From: Streptomyces xinghaiensis S187
GTDB taxonomy: Bacteria; Actinomycetota; Actinomycetes; Streptomycetales; Streptomycetaceae
Length of the DNA stretch: 64,000 bases
NCBI RefSeq assembly: GCF_000220705.2
Contig: NZ_CP023202.1
Coordinates: 124,001-188,000, forward strand
Reading direction: 5' to 3'
A model generated the notes under the pieces. It was not told the DNA's origin and did not search any database. It saw only the letters and a list, made by a program, of their open reading frames with translations. A program made the position numbers and the translations under genes. This document shows, one piece after another, positions 52,242 to 59,338 of this stretch; the stretch's first letter is position 1; every line of letters starts with the position of its first letter.

Positions 52242-52258
52242 GAACGGAGCGAGGGATC

Positions 52259-52981
52259 ATGGCCGTCACCGTCGTCAGCGGCACCGGGACCGAGATCGGG
52301 AAGACGGTGGTGACCGCCGCGCTGGCCGCCGCCGCGCTGGCGGCGGGCCGTACCGTCGCCGTGCTCAAGCCGGCCCAGACCGGCGTGGCGCCCGGTGAGC
52401 CGGGGGACGCGGCGGAGGCAGCCCGCCTCGCCGGCCCCGTCACCACGGCCGAGCTGGCCCGCTACCCCGAACCGCTGGCCCCGGAGACGGCCGCACGGCG
52501 GGCGGGCAGGTCCACGGTACGGCCGGCGGAGATCGCGGAGGCGGCGGAGAAACTGGCCGCCGGCCACGATCTGGTCCTGGTCGAGGGCGCGGGCGGGCTG
52601 CTGGTGCGCTACGACGAAGAGGGCGCGACCCTGGCGGACGCTGCCCGGCTGCTGGACGCGCCGGTGCTGGTGGTCGCCGCCGCCGGGCTGGGCACCCTCA
52701 ACGCCACCGCGCTGACGGCGGAGGCCCTGCGCGCCCGGGGGCTGGACTGCGCGGGTGTTCTCCTGGGCAGCTGGCCGGCCGAGCCGGGCCTGGCGGAGCG
52801 CTGCAATCTGGCCGACCTGCCCGCGGCGGCCGGGGCTCCGCTGCTGGGCGCGCTCCCGCACGGGGCCGGCGCCCTCCCGCCCGCGGAGTTCCGTGCCCGC
52901 GCCGGCCGCTGGCTCGCCCCCGCGCTGGGGGGCACCTGGGACGCCGCGGAGTTCACCGCACGGCACCGGCCGCCGCGGTGA
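52259..52981 (+). CDS. bioD: Dethiobiotin synthetase
   Basis: A 240-residue P-loop ligase forming the ureido ring of dethiobiotin from diaminopelargonate, CO2 and ATP. The P-loop is VSGTGTEIGKTVVTAAL, followed by VLKPAQTGV and LVEGAGGLLVRYDEEGATLA. The complete set bioF, B, A and D is therefore present here, while pimeloyl-supply genes are not. Confidence 0.94.
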   Translation: MAVTVVSGTGTEIGKTVVTAALAAAALAAGRTVAVLKPAQTGVAPGEPGDAAEAARLAGPVTTAELARYPEPLAPETAARRAGRSTVRPAEIAEAAEKLAAGHDLVLVEGAGGLLVRYDEEGATLADAARLLDAPVLVVAAAGLGTLNATALTAEALRARGLDCAGVLLGSWPAEPGLAERCNLADLPAAAGAPLLGALPHGAGALPPAEFRARAGRWLAPALGGTWDAAEFTARHRPPR

Positions 52982-53000
52982 GCCGCTGCCCGGCCGCCGG

Positions 53001-53375
53001 CTACGCCAGGCTCCAGCTCCGCAGTTCCTCCGCGATGGCCTCCACGCCGGCGGTCCCGTCCTTGACGAGGCGGGCGAGATCGCGGACCTGCTCCGGCGAG
53101 GTGCTGACCTTCAGCCCGCTCGCCACGAGATAGGCGTAGGCGACGGCCGAGGCGAACATGGCGTTGGACCGCTCCAGCGCCGGCACGTGGAGGAGCAGTT
53201 GCAGCAGGGCGGCCGCGCGGCTCGGCGGATCGGTGTAGACGGGGACGCCGAATATCTCCGCCTCGTGCCGGCTGACGGCGGCGACCAGGGCGCCCCAGTC
53301 GGTCACGGCCGGATCGCCGGGGGTGTTCTGCTCGGCCACCATGAGCAGCCAGGAGAGATCGATACGGAAGGTCAA
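53001..53375 (-). CDS. Fic/Doc-family toxin, degenerate motif
   Basis: A 124-residue protein annotated in streptomycetes as a Fic-family toxin. The TTG start overlaps the antitoxin stop as TTGA. It begins TFRIDLSWLLMVAEQNTPGD and has HEAEIFGVPVYTDPPSRAAA (the Doc helix region). The catalytic helix should contain H-x-F-x-D/E-x-N-K/G-R, but here reads LLHVPALERSNAMFASAVAY: one His, no Lys-Arg after the Asn. AMPylation or phosphorylation activity by the usual chemistry is therefore doubtful. Confidence 0.82.
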   Translation of the reverse strand: MTFRIDLSWLLMVAEQNTPGDPAVTDWGALVAAVSRHEAEIFGVPVYTDPPSRAAALLQLLLHVPALERSNAMFASAVAYAYLVASGLKVSTSPEQVRDLARLVKDGTAGVEAIAEELRSWSLA

Positions 53376-53596
53376 CGGCGGGTGCGCTCCTCGCCGAACT
53401 CCTCCGCGAAGACCGACTCGTACTGCTTCATGAAGTCGGCGGCCGCCTCGACGAAGGTCCGGCCGGCCTCCCCGGCGTCCTGCCGGACGAGCTCCTCGAT
53501 GTAGCGGTTCACGCTCACGCCCCGCTGGAGGGCGCGCTGCCGCGCGGTCTCGGCGGTCGTCTCGTCCACACGGACGTTCAGCTGGGTCTTGGCCAC
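53372..53596 (-). CDS. Ribbon-helix-helix antitoxin
   Basis: A 74-residue antitoxin. The N-terminus TQLNVRVDETTAETARQRAL, QRGVSVNRYIEELVRQ is a ribbon-helix-helix DNA-binding unit; the acidic C-terminus (FVEAAADFMKQYESVFAEEF) should bind the toxin. GTG start. It is translationally coupled to the Fic-like toxin and divergent from the ABC ATPase gene; the pair would autoregulate from the 110-base gap. Confidence 0.87.
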   Translation of the reverse strand: MAKTQLNVRVDETTAETARQRALQRGVSVNRYIEELVRQDAGEAGRTFVEAAADFMKQYESVFAEEFGEERTRR

Positions 53597-53706
53597 CCCA
53601 CCAAGCTAGCACTTGCGCGCTATCATCGACAAGGGGTACCGGCCCGTCCAGCGGGCCCCTACCCTCGGGACCTCCGGGGGACGCCACACCGAGCCGGGAG
53701 AGGGCC

Positions 53707-54516
53707 ATGCCCACGCTTGCACAGGAGACCACCCACGACTCCGCGGACGGACGGCCCCCGGCCGCCCGGGCCGAATCGCTCACCAAGGCCTTCGGCTCCG
53801 GCGAGACCGCGGTCATCGCGGTCGACGCCGTGGACGTCACGATCGAAAGGGGCCGGTTCACGGCGGTGATGGGCCCCTCCGGCTCCGGGAAGTCCACGCT
53901 GATGCACTGCCTGGCCGGACTGGACTCGGTCTCGGCCGGCCGGGTCTGGCTGGGCGGCACGGAGATCACCGGGCTCAAGGAGAAGGACCTGACCCGGCTG
54001 CGGCGCGACCGGATCGGCTTCATGTTCCAGTCGTTCAATCTGCTGCCGACGCTGACGGCGGCCGAGAACATCACGCTCCCGATGGACATCGCGGGCCGCA
54101 AGCCGGACCGCGCCTGGCTCGACCGGGTGATCGACACCCTCCGGCTGCGGGACCGGCTCTCACACCGTCCGTCCCAGCTCTCCGGCGGCCAGCAGCAGCG
54201 GGTGGCCTGTGCGCGGGCCCTGGCCTCCCGCCCCGAGCTGATCTTCGCGGACGAGCCGACCGGCAACCTGGACTCCCGGAGCGGGCGGGAAGTGCTGCGC
54301 TTCCTGCGCGAGGCCGTCGACGAGCTCGGGCAGACGGTGGTGATGGTCACCCACGACCCCAACGCCGCCGCCCATGCCGACCGGGTGCTCTTCCTGGCCG
54401 ACGGGCGCATCGTGGACGAGATGGCGGAGCCGACCGCCGAGCGGGTGCTCCAGCGGATGCGCCTCTTCTCCCCCGGCCCCCCGCCGCCCGGCGGGAGCGG
54501 CGGACCGGAGAGCTGA
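53707..54516 (+). CDS. ABC transporter ATPase, LolD/MacB-like
   Basis: A 269-residue ATPase. Walker A GPSGSGKSTLMH, Q-loop FMFQSFNLLPTLTAAENITL, signature LSGGQQQRVACARAL, Walker B LIFADEPTGNLDS, H-switch MVTHDPNAAAHADRV. The TGNLDS form is typical of the MacB/LolD/FtsE group, which normally works with an FtsX-like permease; none lies within this window, so the partner is elsewhere or missing. GGGAGAGGG precedes the ATG. Confidence 0.9.
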   Translation: MPTLAQETTHDSADGRPPAARAESLTKAFGSGETAVIAVDAVDVTIERGRFTAVMGPSGSGKSTLMHCLAGLDSVSAGRVWLGGTEITGLKEKDLTRLRRDRIGFMFQSFNLLPTLTAAENITLPMDIAGRKPDRAWLDRVIDTLRLRDRLSHRPSQLSGGQQQRVACARALASRPELIFADEPTGNLDSRSGREVLRFLREAVDELGQTVVMVTHDPNAAAHADRVLFLADGRIVDEMAEPTAERVLQRMRLFSPGPPPPGGSGGPES

Positions 54517-54678
54517 GCCCGGGCCGCCGCGGAACCGCGGGGCCCGGGCACGGAGGGCGGAGCGCGTTCGCCACCGCTCCGCCCGCCGTTTTGCTGAGCC
54601 TTTACTATGGTGGTTCCCCCGGGCCTCGCGGCCCCCCGGCCCGTATACGAAAGGTGTGAGCGTCCGCCCATGGGCGAG

Positions 54679-54743
54679 CCTCCCAGTAGTGACCATCGCG
54701 CGATCCTCCGTTCCCCGGCCCACCATGGGAGGAGGTGAACCCG
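54679..54743 (+). promoter_or_regulatory. Leader with ribosome-site-masking hairpin
   Basis: CCTCCCA at 54679-54685 is the exact complement of TGGGAGG at 54726-54732, which is the first half of the TGGGAGGAGG ribosome site of the CNNM gene at 54744. Pairing would hide the site; CCCATGGG and CACCATGGG nearby offer a competing pairing. This looks like a switchable leader, metal- or protein-controlled, but matches no riboswitch consensus I know. Confidence 0.45.
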
Positions 54744-56087
54744 ATGATCGAATTCCTGCTTCTCGCCCTGGCTCTCCTCCTCTCACTGGCCTGCGGCGCC
54801 TTCGTGGCGGCGGAGTTCTCGCTGACCACCCTGGAGCGCGGCAGTCTGGAACAGGCGGTCGAGAACGGTGAGCGCGGCGCGGAGAGCGCCCTGAAGGCCG
54901 TCCGCAATCTGACGTTCCAGCTCTCCGGCGCCCAGCTGGGCATCACCGTCACCAATCTGGTCATCGGTATGCTCGCCGAGCCCTCCATCGCGGCGCTGCT
55001 GCGCGACCCGCTCTCCGCCGCCGGGGTACCCGACGGGGCCGTGGGCTCCGTCGCCCTCGTCACCGGTACGGCCCTGTCGACCGTGGTGCTGATGGTGGTC
55101 GGCGAGCTGGTCCCCAAGAACTGGGCGATCTCCAGCCCGCTGCCGGTGGCCAAGGCCGTCGCCACACCGCAGCGCGCCTTCAGCGCGGCCTTCCGCCCGC
55201 TCATCAGCCATCTCAACAACTCCGCCAACCGCCTCGTCCGGCGGATGGGCCTGGAGCCCGCCGAGGAGCTGGCGTCCGCGCGCGGCCCGCAGGAGCTGGT
55301 GGCCCTGGCCCGGCACTCCGCCAAGGAGGGGGCCCTGGAGCCGGACACGGCCGAGCTGTTCGTGCGGACCCTGAACCTCTCGGAGCTGAGCGCCGAGAAC
55401 GTCATGACCCCGCGGGTGCAGGTCATGGCGCTCGATGTGCAGGCCAGCGCGGAGGACGTCGCCAACGCGACCCGCGCCACCGGCCTCTCCCGCTTCCCCG
55501 TCTACCGGGGCAGCCTCGACACGGTCGTCGGCATCGCGCACATCAAGGACGTCCTGGCGGTCCCCGCCGAGCGCCGCTCGCGCCATCCGGTGACCGAACT
55601 GCTGCGCGAGCCACTGCTCGTGCCGGAGTCGCTGACCGTGGACCGGCTGCTCGACCGGCTCTCGGGCAAGCGCAGCATGGCCGTCGTCATCGACGAGTAC
55701 GGCGGCACCGCCGGGGTCGTCACCCTGGAGGACATCGTCGAGGAGGTCGTCGGCGAGGTCCGGGACGAGCACGACCCGCTGGAGGCGCCCGACCTGGCGC
55801 CGGCCGGCACGGACGCGGAGGGCCGCGAGCTGTACGCGGCGGACGGCGCGGCCCGTACCGACCAGCTGGAGACGATCGGCCTGCGCGCCCCCGAGGGGCC
55901 GTACGAGACCCTGGCCGGGCTGGTCGCCACGGAGCTCGGCCGGATACCGGCCGAGGGCGACCGGGTGGAGGTGGCCGGCTGGCGCGTCGACGTGGTGGAC
56001 GCGTCGGGACGCCGGGCGGCCCGCGTGCTGCTGCACGCGCCGCTGCCCGAGCACGGTGAACAGCACCCCGAGGAGGCCTCCCGATGA
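54744..56087 (+). CDS. CNNM/CorC-family membrane protein with CBS domains
   Basis: A 447-residue protein. The DUF21 (CNNM) transmembrane domain covers about 1-190 (FLLLALALLLSLACGAFVAA, EFSLTTLERGSLEQAV, SGAQLGITVTNLVIGMLAEP, MVVGELVPKNWAI). Two CBS domains (about 200-330: NVMTPRVQVMALDVQASAED, SMAVVIDEYGGTAGVVTLED) and a CorC/HlyC transporter-associated domain (YETLAGLVATELGRIPAEGD) follow. The family transports or regulates Mg or other divalent ions. ATG 54744 is placed 8 bases after GGAGGAGG. ATGA-coupled to the next gene. Confidence 0.92.
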   Translation: MIEFLLLALALLLSLACGAFVAAEFSLTTLERGSLEQAVENGERGAESALKAVRNLTFQLSGAQLGITVTNLVIGMLAEPSIAALLRDPLSAAGVPDGAVGSVALVTGTALSTVVLMVVGELVPKNWAISSPLPVAKAVATPQRAFSAAFRPLISHLNNSANRLVRRMGLEPAEELASARGPQELVALARHSAKEGALEPDTAELFVRTLNLSELSAENVMTPRVQVMALDVQASAEDVANATRATGLSRFPVYRGSLDTVVGIAHIKDVLAVPAERRSRHPVTELLREPLLVPESLTVDRLLDRLSGKRSMAVVIDEYGGTAGVVTLEDIVEEVVGEVRDEHDPLEAPDLAPAGTDAEGRELYAADGAARTDQLETIGLRAPEGPYETLAGLVATELGRIPAEGDRVEVAGWRVDVVDASGRRAARVLLHAPLPEHGEQHPEEASR

Positions 56088-57100
56088 CCGCGGTCCAGCT
56101 TTTCGTGGGTCTGCTGACCCTGGTCGCGAACGCCTTCTTCGTCGGTGCCGAGTTCGCGATGATCTCGGTCCGGCGCAGCCAGGTGGAACCGCTCGCCGAG
56201 GAGGGCAACCGGCGCGCCAAGAGCGTGCTGTGGGGGCTGCAGCACGTCTCGGCGCTGATGGCCGCCGCGCAGCTCGGCATCACGCTCTGCACGCTGGTCC
56301 TGGGTGTGGTCGCCGAGCCGGCGATCGCCCATCTGCTGGAGCCGGTGTTCGACGCGGCGGGTGTGCCGCACGGCCTGGTGCACCCCATCTCCTTCGTCAT
56401 CGCGCTCGCGGCGGCGACGTATCTGCACATGCTCTTCGGCGAGATGCTCCCGAAGAACATCGCGCTCGCGGCGCCCGTGCGGACCGCGCTCGCCCTGGGC
56501 CCGCCGATGGTGGCCCTGTCCCGGGCGCTCCGCCCGGTGATCTTCTCCATCAACGCCTTGGCCAACACGCTGCTGAAGCTGCTGCGCGTCGAGCCGAAGA
56601 ACGAGGTCGCGGCCACGTTCTCGGACGACGAGCTGGCCCGGATGGTGGCCGACTCCCGTGAGGCCGGGCTGCTGGACAAGCGGTCGACGGAGCGTCTGCG
56701 GGATGCCCTGGAACTCGGCCGGCGGCCCGTACAGGAGGTCGTCAAGCCGGTGGCCAATGTGGTCGCCGCCCCGCTCGGCGTCACCCCGGAGGGCCTGGAG
56801 AAGCTGGCCTGGGAATCGGGGTTCTCCCGCTTCCCGGTCGTGGACTCGGGCCGCCGGATCCTGGGCTACCTGCATGTGAAGGACGCGCTGGACGCCCGGC
56901 CGCGGGACCTGCCGTTCCCGGTGGCGGCGATGCGGCCGATCGCCCGGGTCCGGGCGGAGACGCCGCTCGACGACGCGCTGGGGGCGATGCGCGGTTCCAG
57001 TACCCATCTGGCCGCGGTGATCGGAGCGGACGGCAGGCTGGCCGGTCTGGTCACCATGGAGGACGTGCTGCGGGAGCTGGTCGGGCGCACGCCCGCCTGA
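56084..57100 (+). CDS. CNNM-family membrane protein lacking the CorC domain
   Basis: A 338-residue paralogue of the preceding protein. DUF21 domain (LVANAFFVGAEFAMISVRRS, ALMAAAQLGITLCTLVLGVV, LHMLFGEMLPKNIALAAPVR) and a CBS pair (VVKPVANVVAAPLGVTPEGL, FSRFPVVDSGRRILGYLHVK, LAGLVTMEDVLRELVG) are present, but the C-terminal CorC/HlyC domain is absent. The two may form a heterodimer, as the operon, coupling and matched TM domains suggest. A strong hairpin follows. Confidence 0.9.
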   Translation: MTAVQLFVGLLTLVANAFFVGAEFAMISVRRSQVEPLAEEGNRRAKSVLWGLQHVSALMAAAQLGITLCTLVLGVVAEPAIAHLLEPVFDAAGVPHGLVHPISFVIALAAATYLHMLFGEMLPKNIALAAPVRTALALGPPMVALSRALRPVIFSINALANTLLKLLRVEPKNEVAATFSDDELARMVADSREAGLLDKRSTERLRDALELGRRPVQEVVKPVANVVAAPLGVTPEGLEKLAWESGFSRFPVVDSGRRILGYLHVKDALDARPRDLPFPVAAMRPIARVRAETPLDDALGAMRGSSTHLAAVIGADGRLAGLVTMEDVLRELVGRTPA

Positions 57101-57112
57101 CCGCGGAGCACC

Positions 57113-57155
57113 GAGGGCCCGGGTGCCCGGCGGGAACGCCGGCGCCCGGGCCCTC
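57113..57155. terminator. Bidirectional terminator
   Basis: GAGGGCCCGGG...CCCGGGCCCTC with an inner CCGGCG/CGCCGG around a GGAA loop, about 19 bp with a single mismatch/bulge, between the convergent CNNM and kinase genes. Confidence 0.85.
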
Positions 57156-57273
57156 GCGGTGCCGGGTGCCCGGTTGCGGTGTCCGGTCCGGTGAGGCGTC
57201 CGGTCCGGGGCAGGTGTCCGGGGTGTGTGTCCTGTCCGTCGTGTCCGTCCGGAGCCGGCGCGCGGGCTCCGGT

Positions 57274-57831
57274 TCAGTCCCGCTCGTCGGCGGGCGGCAC
57301 CGGGGCCGGTACGGCGGCGGCCGGAAGGGCCGGAGCGGGAGCGGGGAGGGCCGGAGCGGGAGCGGGGAGGGAGAACCAGACCTCCTTGCCCCAGGGGGTG
57401 CGGTCCGCGCCCCAGTCGCAGGCCATGAGGTCGACCATCGACATGCCGCGCCCGTCCTCGTCGTCCGCGGTGGCGCGGCGGACCCGGGGCAGTTCCCGGC
57501 TTCCGTCGCCGACCTGGCAGCAGACCGACCTGCCGCGGACGAGGGTGAGGTGGACGGGGCCGTGCGCATGGCGCAGCGCGTTGGCGACGAGCTCGCTGAC
57601 CAGGAGTTCCGCGGTGTCCGCGAGATCACCGAGCCCCCACCGGGACAGGGTGTGGCGCACGGCCCTGCGAGCGAGCGCGCACGCCTCGCCCGACCGCGGC
57701 AGCGGCCAGGGGCCGGCCCGGCCGGTGTCGGGCTCCGGTGCCGCCGGCTCGGAGGCCGGACGGCACACGGGCACGGGGGCCGGCTGGGCCAGCGCGGCCT
57801 CGGCGGGCCCTCCGGGGTGCGGGTGGTACAT
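57274..57831 (-). CDS. RsbW-like ATP-binding protein (anti-sigma-type kinase)
   Basis: A 185-residue protein with a histidine-kinase-like ATPase domain (about 50-145). The N-box LLVSELVANALRHAHGPVHL and G1-box DEDGRGMSMVDLMACDWGAD are clear. The N-terminal Pro-rich extension and a C-terminal repeat (PAPAPALPAPAPALPAAAV, coded by a duplicated 22-bp unit near 57330-57373) are low complexity. Such single-domain proteins are abundant in Streptomyces and act as anti-sigma or switch kinases. No partner anti-anti-sigma gene lies nearby. GGAGATC precedes the ATG. Confidence 0.88.
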   Translation of the reverse strand: MYHPHPGGPAEAALAQPAPVPVCRPASEPAAPEPDTGRAGPWPLPRSGEACALARRAVRHTLSRWGLGDLADTAELLVSELVANALRHAHGPVHLTLVRGRSVCCQVGDGSRELPRVRRATADDEDGRGMSMVDLMACDWGADRTPWGKEVWFSLPAPAPALPAPAPALPAAAVPAPVPPADERD

Positions 57832-57975
57832 GGGATCTCCACTACGGCCCGGCTGTCCGGACGACAAGGGCTCAGCGGATCGAGCGCGCCGTGTGCGGCA
57901 CGGGAAGGTTCGCGACGCTGCGAGGCTGCCACGCGGCTGTTCCGCCCGGAACTCCGGGCAGAGAAAAGCTGCGGG

Positions 57976-58018
57976 TTACTTCCGCGTAAAACAATAAAAT
58001 GCGTTTACCGGGAAGTAA
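57976..58018. promoter_or_regulatory. Paired TTAC-N6-GTAA boxes
   Basis: TTACTTCCGCGTAA (57976-57989) and TTACCGGGAAGTAA (58005-58018) share TTAC-N6-GTAA, the centres being 29 bp apart, and together form a larger imperfect inverted repeat around an AT-rich 15-base core (AACAATAAAATGCGT). They lie 145 bases upstream of the RsbW-like gene. A dimeric repressor or activator site is likely; the protein is unknown. Confidence 0.55.
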
Positions 58019-58088
58019 AGCGTTCATGACCGATCTGTTCCTGACGCTCTACCGGTCATCACCGGGCAGGCCGCGAGCCCTCCCGGGG

Positions 58089-58223
58089 TCAGAGCGGACC
58101 GAACCGAGCGATGAGCATCGCCAGCACGATCGTCAGCACCCAGCCCGCGATCTGTTCCAGCAGCGGGTGGTCGTCGTCGGACGGTCCGCCGGTACGGGCG
58201 GCCACGACAGCGGCAGCGGTCAT
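58089..58223 (-). CDS. Small membrane protein (44 aa)
   Basis: A 44-residue protein: TAAAVVAARTGGPSDDDHPL then LEQIAGWVLTIVLAMLIARF, a single C-terminal membrane helix. AAGGAGTG stands 9 bases before the ATG. It is likely cotranscribed with nothing, ending about 70 bases before the paired boxes at 57976-58018. Function unknown. Confidence 0.65.
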   Translation of the reverse strand: MTAAAVVAARTGGPSDDDHPLLEQIAGWVLTIVLAMLIARFGPL

Positions 58224-58472
58224 CAGCGCACACTCCTTGCCGATCGGTCCCGCCGGGGCGGCCCCGCCACGGCGTGGCGCGGACCGGCGGGACGGTTGCG
58301 GAAACGGGCCGGCGACAGGGACGGCCGGGGCACCGGGCAGCGCCGGGGAACAGCACCCATACCGGTACCGGTCGGGCGACAATAGACCCGAATCGCACGG
58401 CCCGCTGTGACCCGTGACTCACCCCGCCCGGCATCCTCCCCGGCCCCCGGCGGGCGTAGGATTCCCGGCGTC

Positions 58473-59249
58473 ATGCAGATGAATGCCTCCTACACCAGTT
58501 TTGTCGCCCTGGGCGACTCCTTCACCGAGGGCATGTCCGACCGCCTGCCGGACGGCAGTTACCGGGGCTGGGCCGATCTCCTCGCGGCGGACCTGGCCGC
58601 CCGGACGCCCGGTTTCCGCTACGCCAACCTGGCGGTGCGCGGAAAGCTCATCGGCCAGATCGTGGACGAGCAGGTGGACATCGCGGCGGCGATGAACGCG
58701 GACCTCGTGACCCTCGTCGGCGGGCTCAACGACGCCCTCCGCCCCAAGTGCGACATGGGCATGGTCCGCGCCCGGCTGGAGGAGGCCGTCAGCAAGCTCG
58801 CCCCTAACTGCGGCCGGCTGGTGCTGATGCGCAGCCCCGGGCGGAACGGCCCGGTGATGGAGCGCTTCCGGCCGCGCATGGAACAGCTCTTCGGCTTCAT
58901 CGACGAACTGGCCGAGGCGCACGGCGCCCTCGTCGTGGACCTCTACGGCCCGGGGGCGCTGGGCGACCCGCGGCTGTGGGCCGTCGACCGGCTCCACCTC
59001 ACCGCCGAGGGCCACCGGCGGGTCTCGGAGGCGGTCTGGCAGACGATCGGCCTGGAGCCGCGCCGGGACTGGACCGAACCGCTGCCGCCGGTGCAGCCGG
59101 TGAGCTGGTACCGGCGGCGGAGCAGCGACCTGCGGTTCGCCCGCGAGCATCTGCTGCCGTGGATCGGCCGCCGGCTGACCGGGCGCTCCTCCGGCGACGG
59201 GCTGACGCCCAAGCGCGGCGACCTCCTGCCGTACCCGTACGAACTCTGA
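58473..59249 (+). CDS. SGNH/GDSL hydrolase
   Basis: A 258-residue esterase-like protein without a signal peptide. Block I is FVALGDSFTEGMSDRL with the nucleophile Ser, block III VTLVGGLNDALRP with Asn, and block V VDRLHLTAEGHRRVS with Asp and His. The C-terminal 45 residues (WYRRRSSDLRFAREHLLPWI) are Arg-rich. A TAGGAT box 10 bases before ATG 58473 and no ribosome site suggest a leaderless mRNA. Substrate unknown; the intracellular location hints at a lipid or acetyl-ester role. Confidence 0.88.
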   Translation: MQMNASYTSFVALGDSFTEGMSDRLPDGSYRGWADLLAADLAARTPGFRYANLAVRGKLIGQIVDEQVDIAAAMNADLVTLVGGLNDALRPKCDMGMVRARLEEAVSKLAPNCGRLVLMRSPGRNGPVMERFRPRMEQLFGFIDELAEAHGALVVDLYGPGALGDPRLWAVDRLHLTAEGHRRVSEAVWQTIGLEPRRDWTEPLPPVQPVSWYRRRSSDLRFAREHLLPWIGRRLTGRSSGDGLTPKRGDLLPYPYEL

Positions 59250-59321
59250 GCGCCCGGCCGGCATGGCACGGGCGGGCGGGCGGGGCGCGGAGGCGGGCGG
59301 AGGCCCCGCCGGACCGGCCCG

Positions 59322-59338
59322 TAGAATGCCGTCACGTG
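59322..59338 (+). promoter_or_regulatory. purB leaderless promoter
   Basis: TAGAAT at 59322-59327 is an excellent -10 and GTG 59336 lies eight bases on, so transcription should begin at or within a base of the start codon. Confidence 0.6.
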
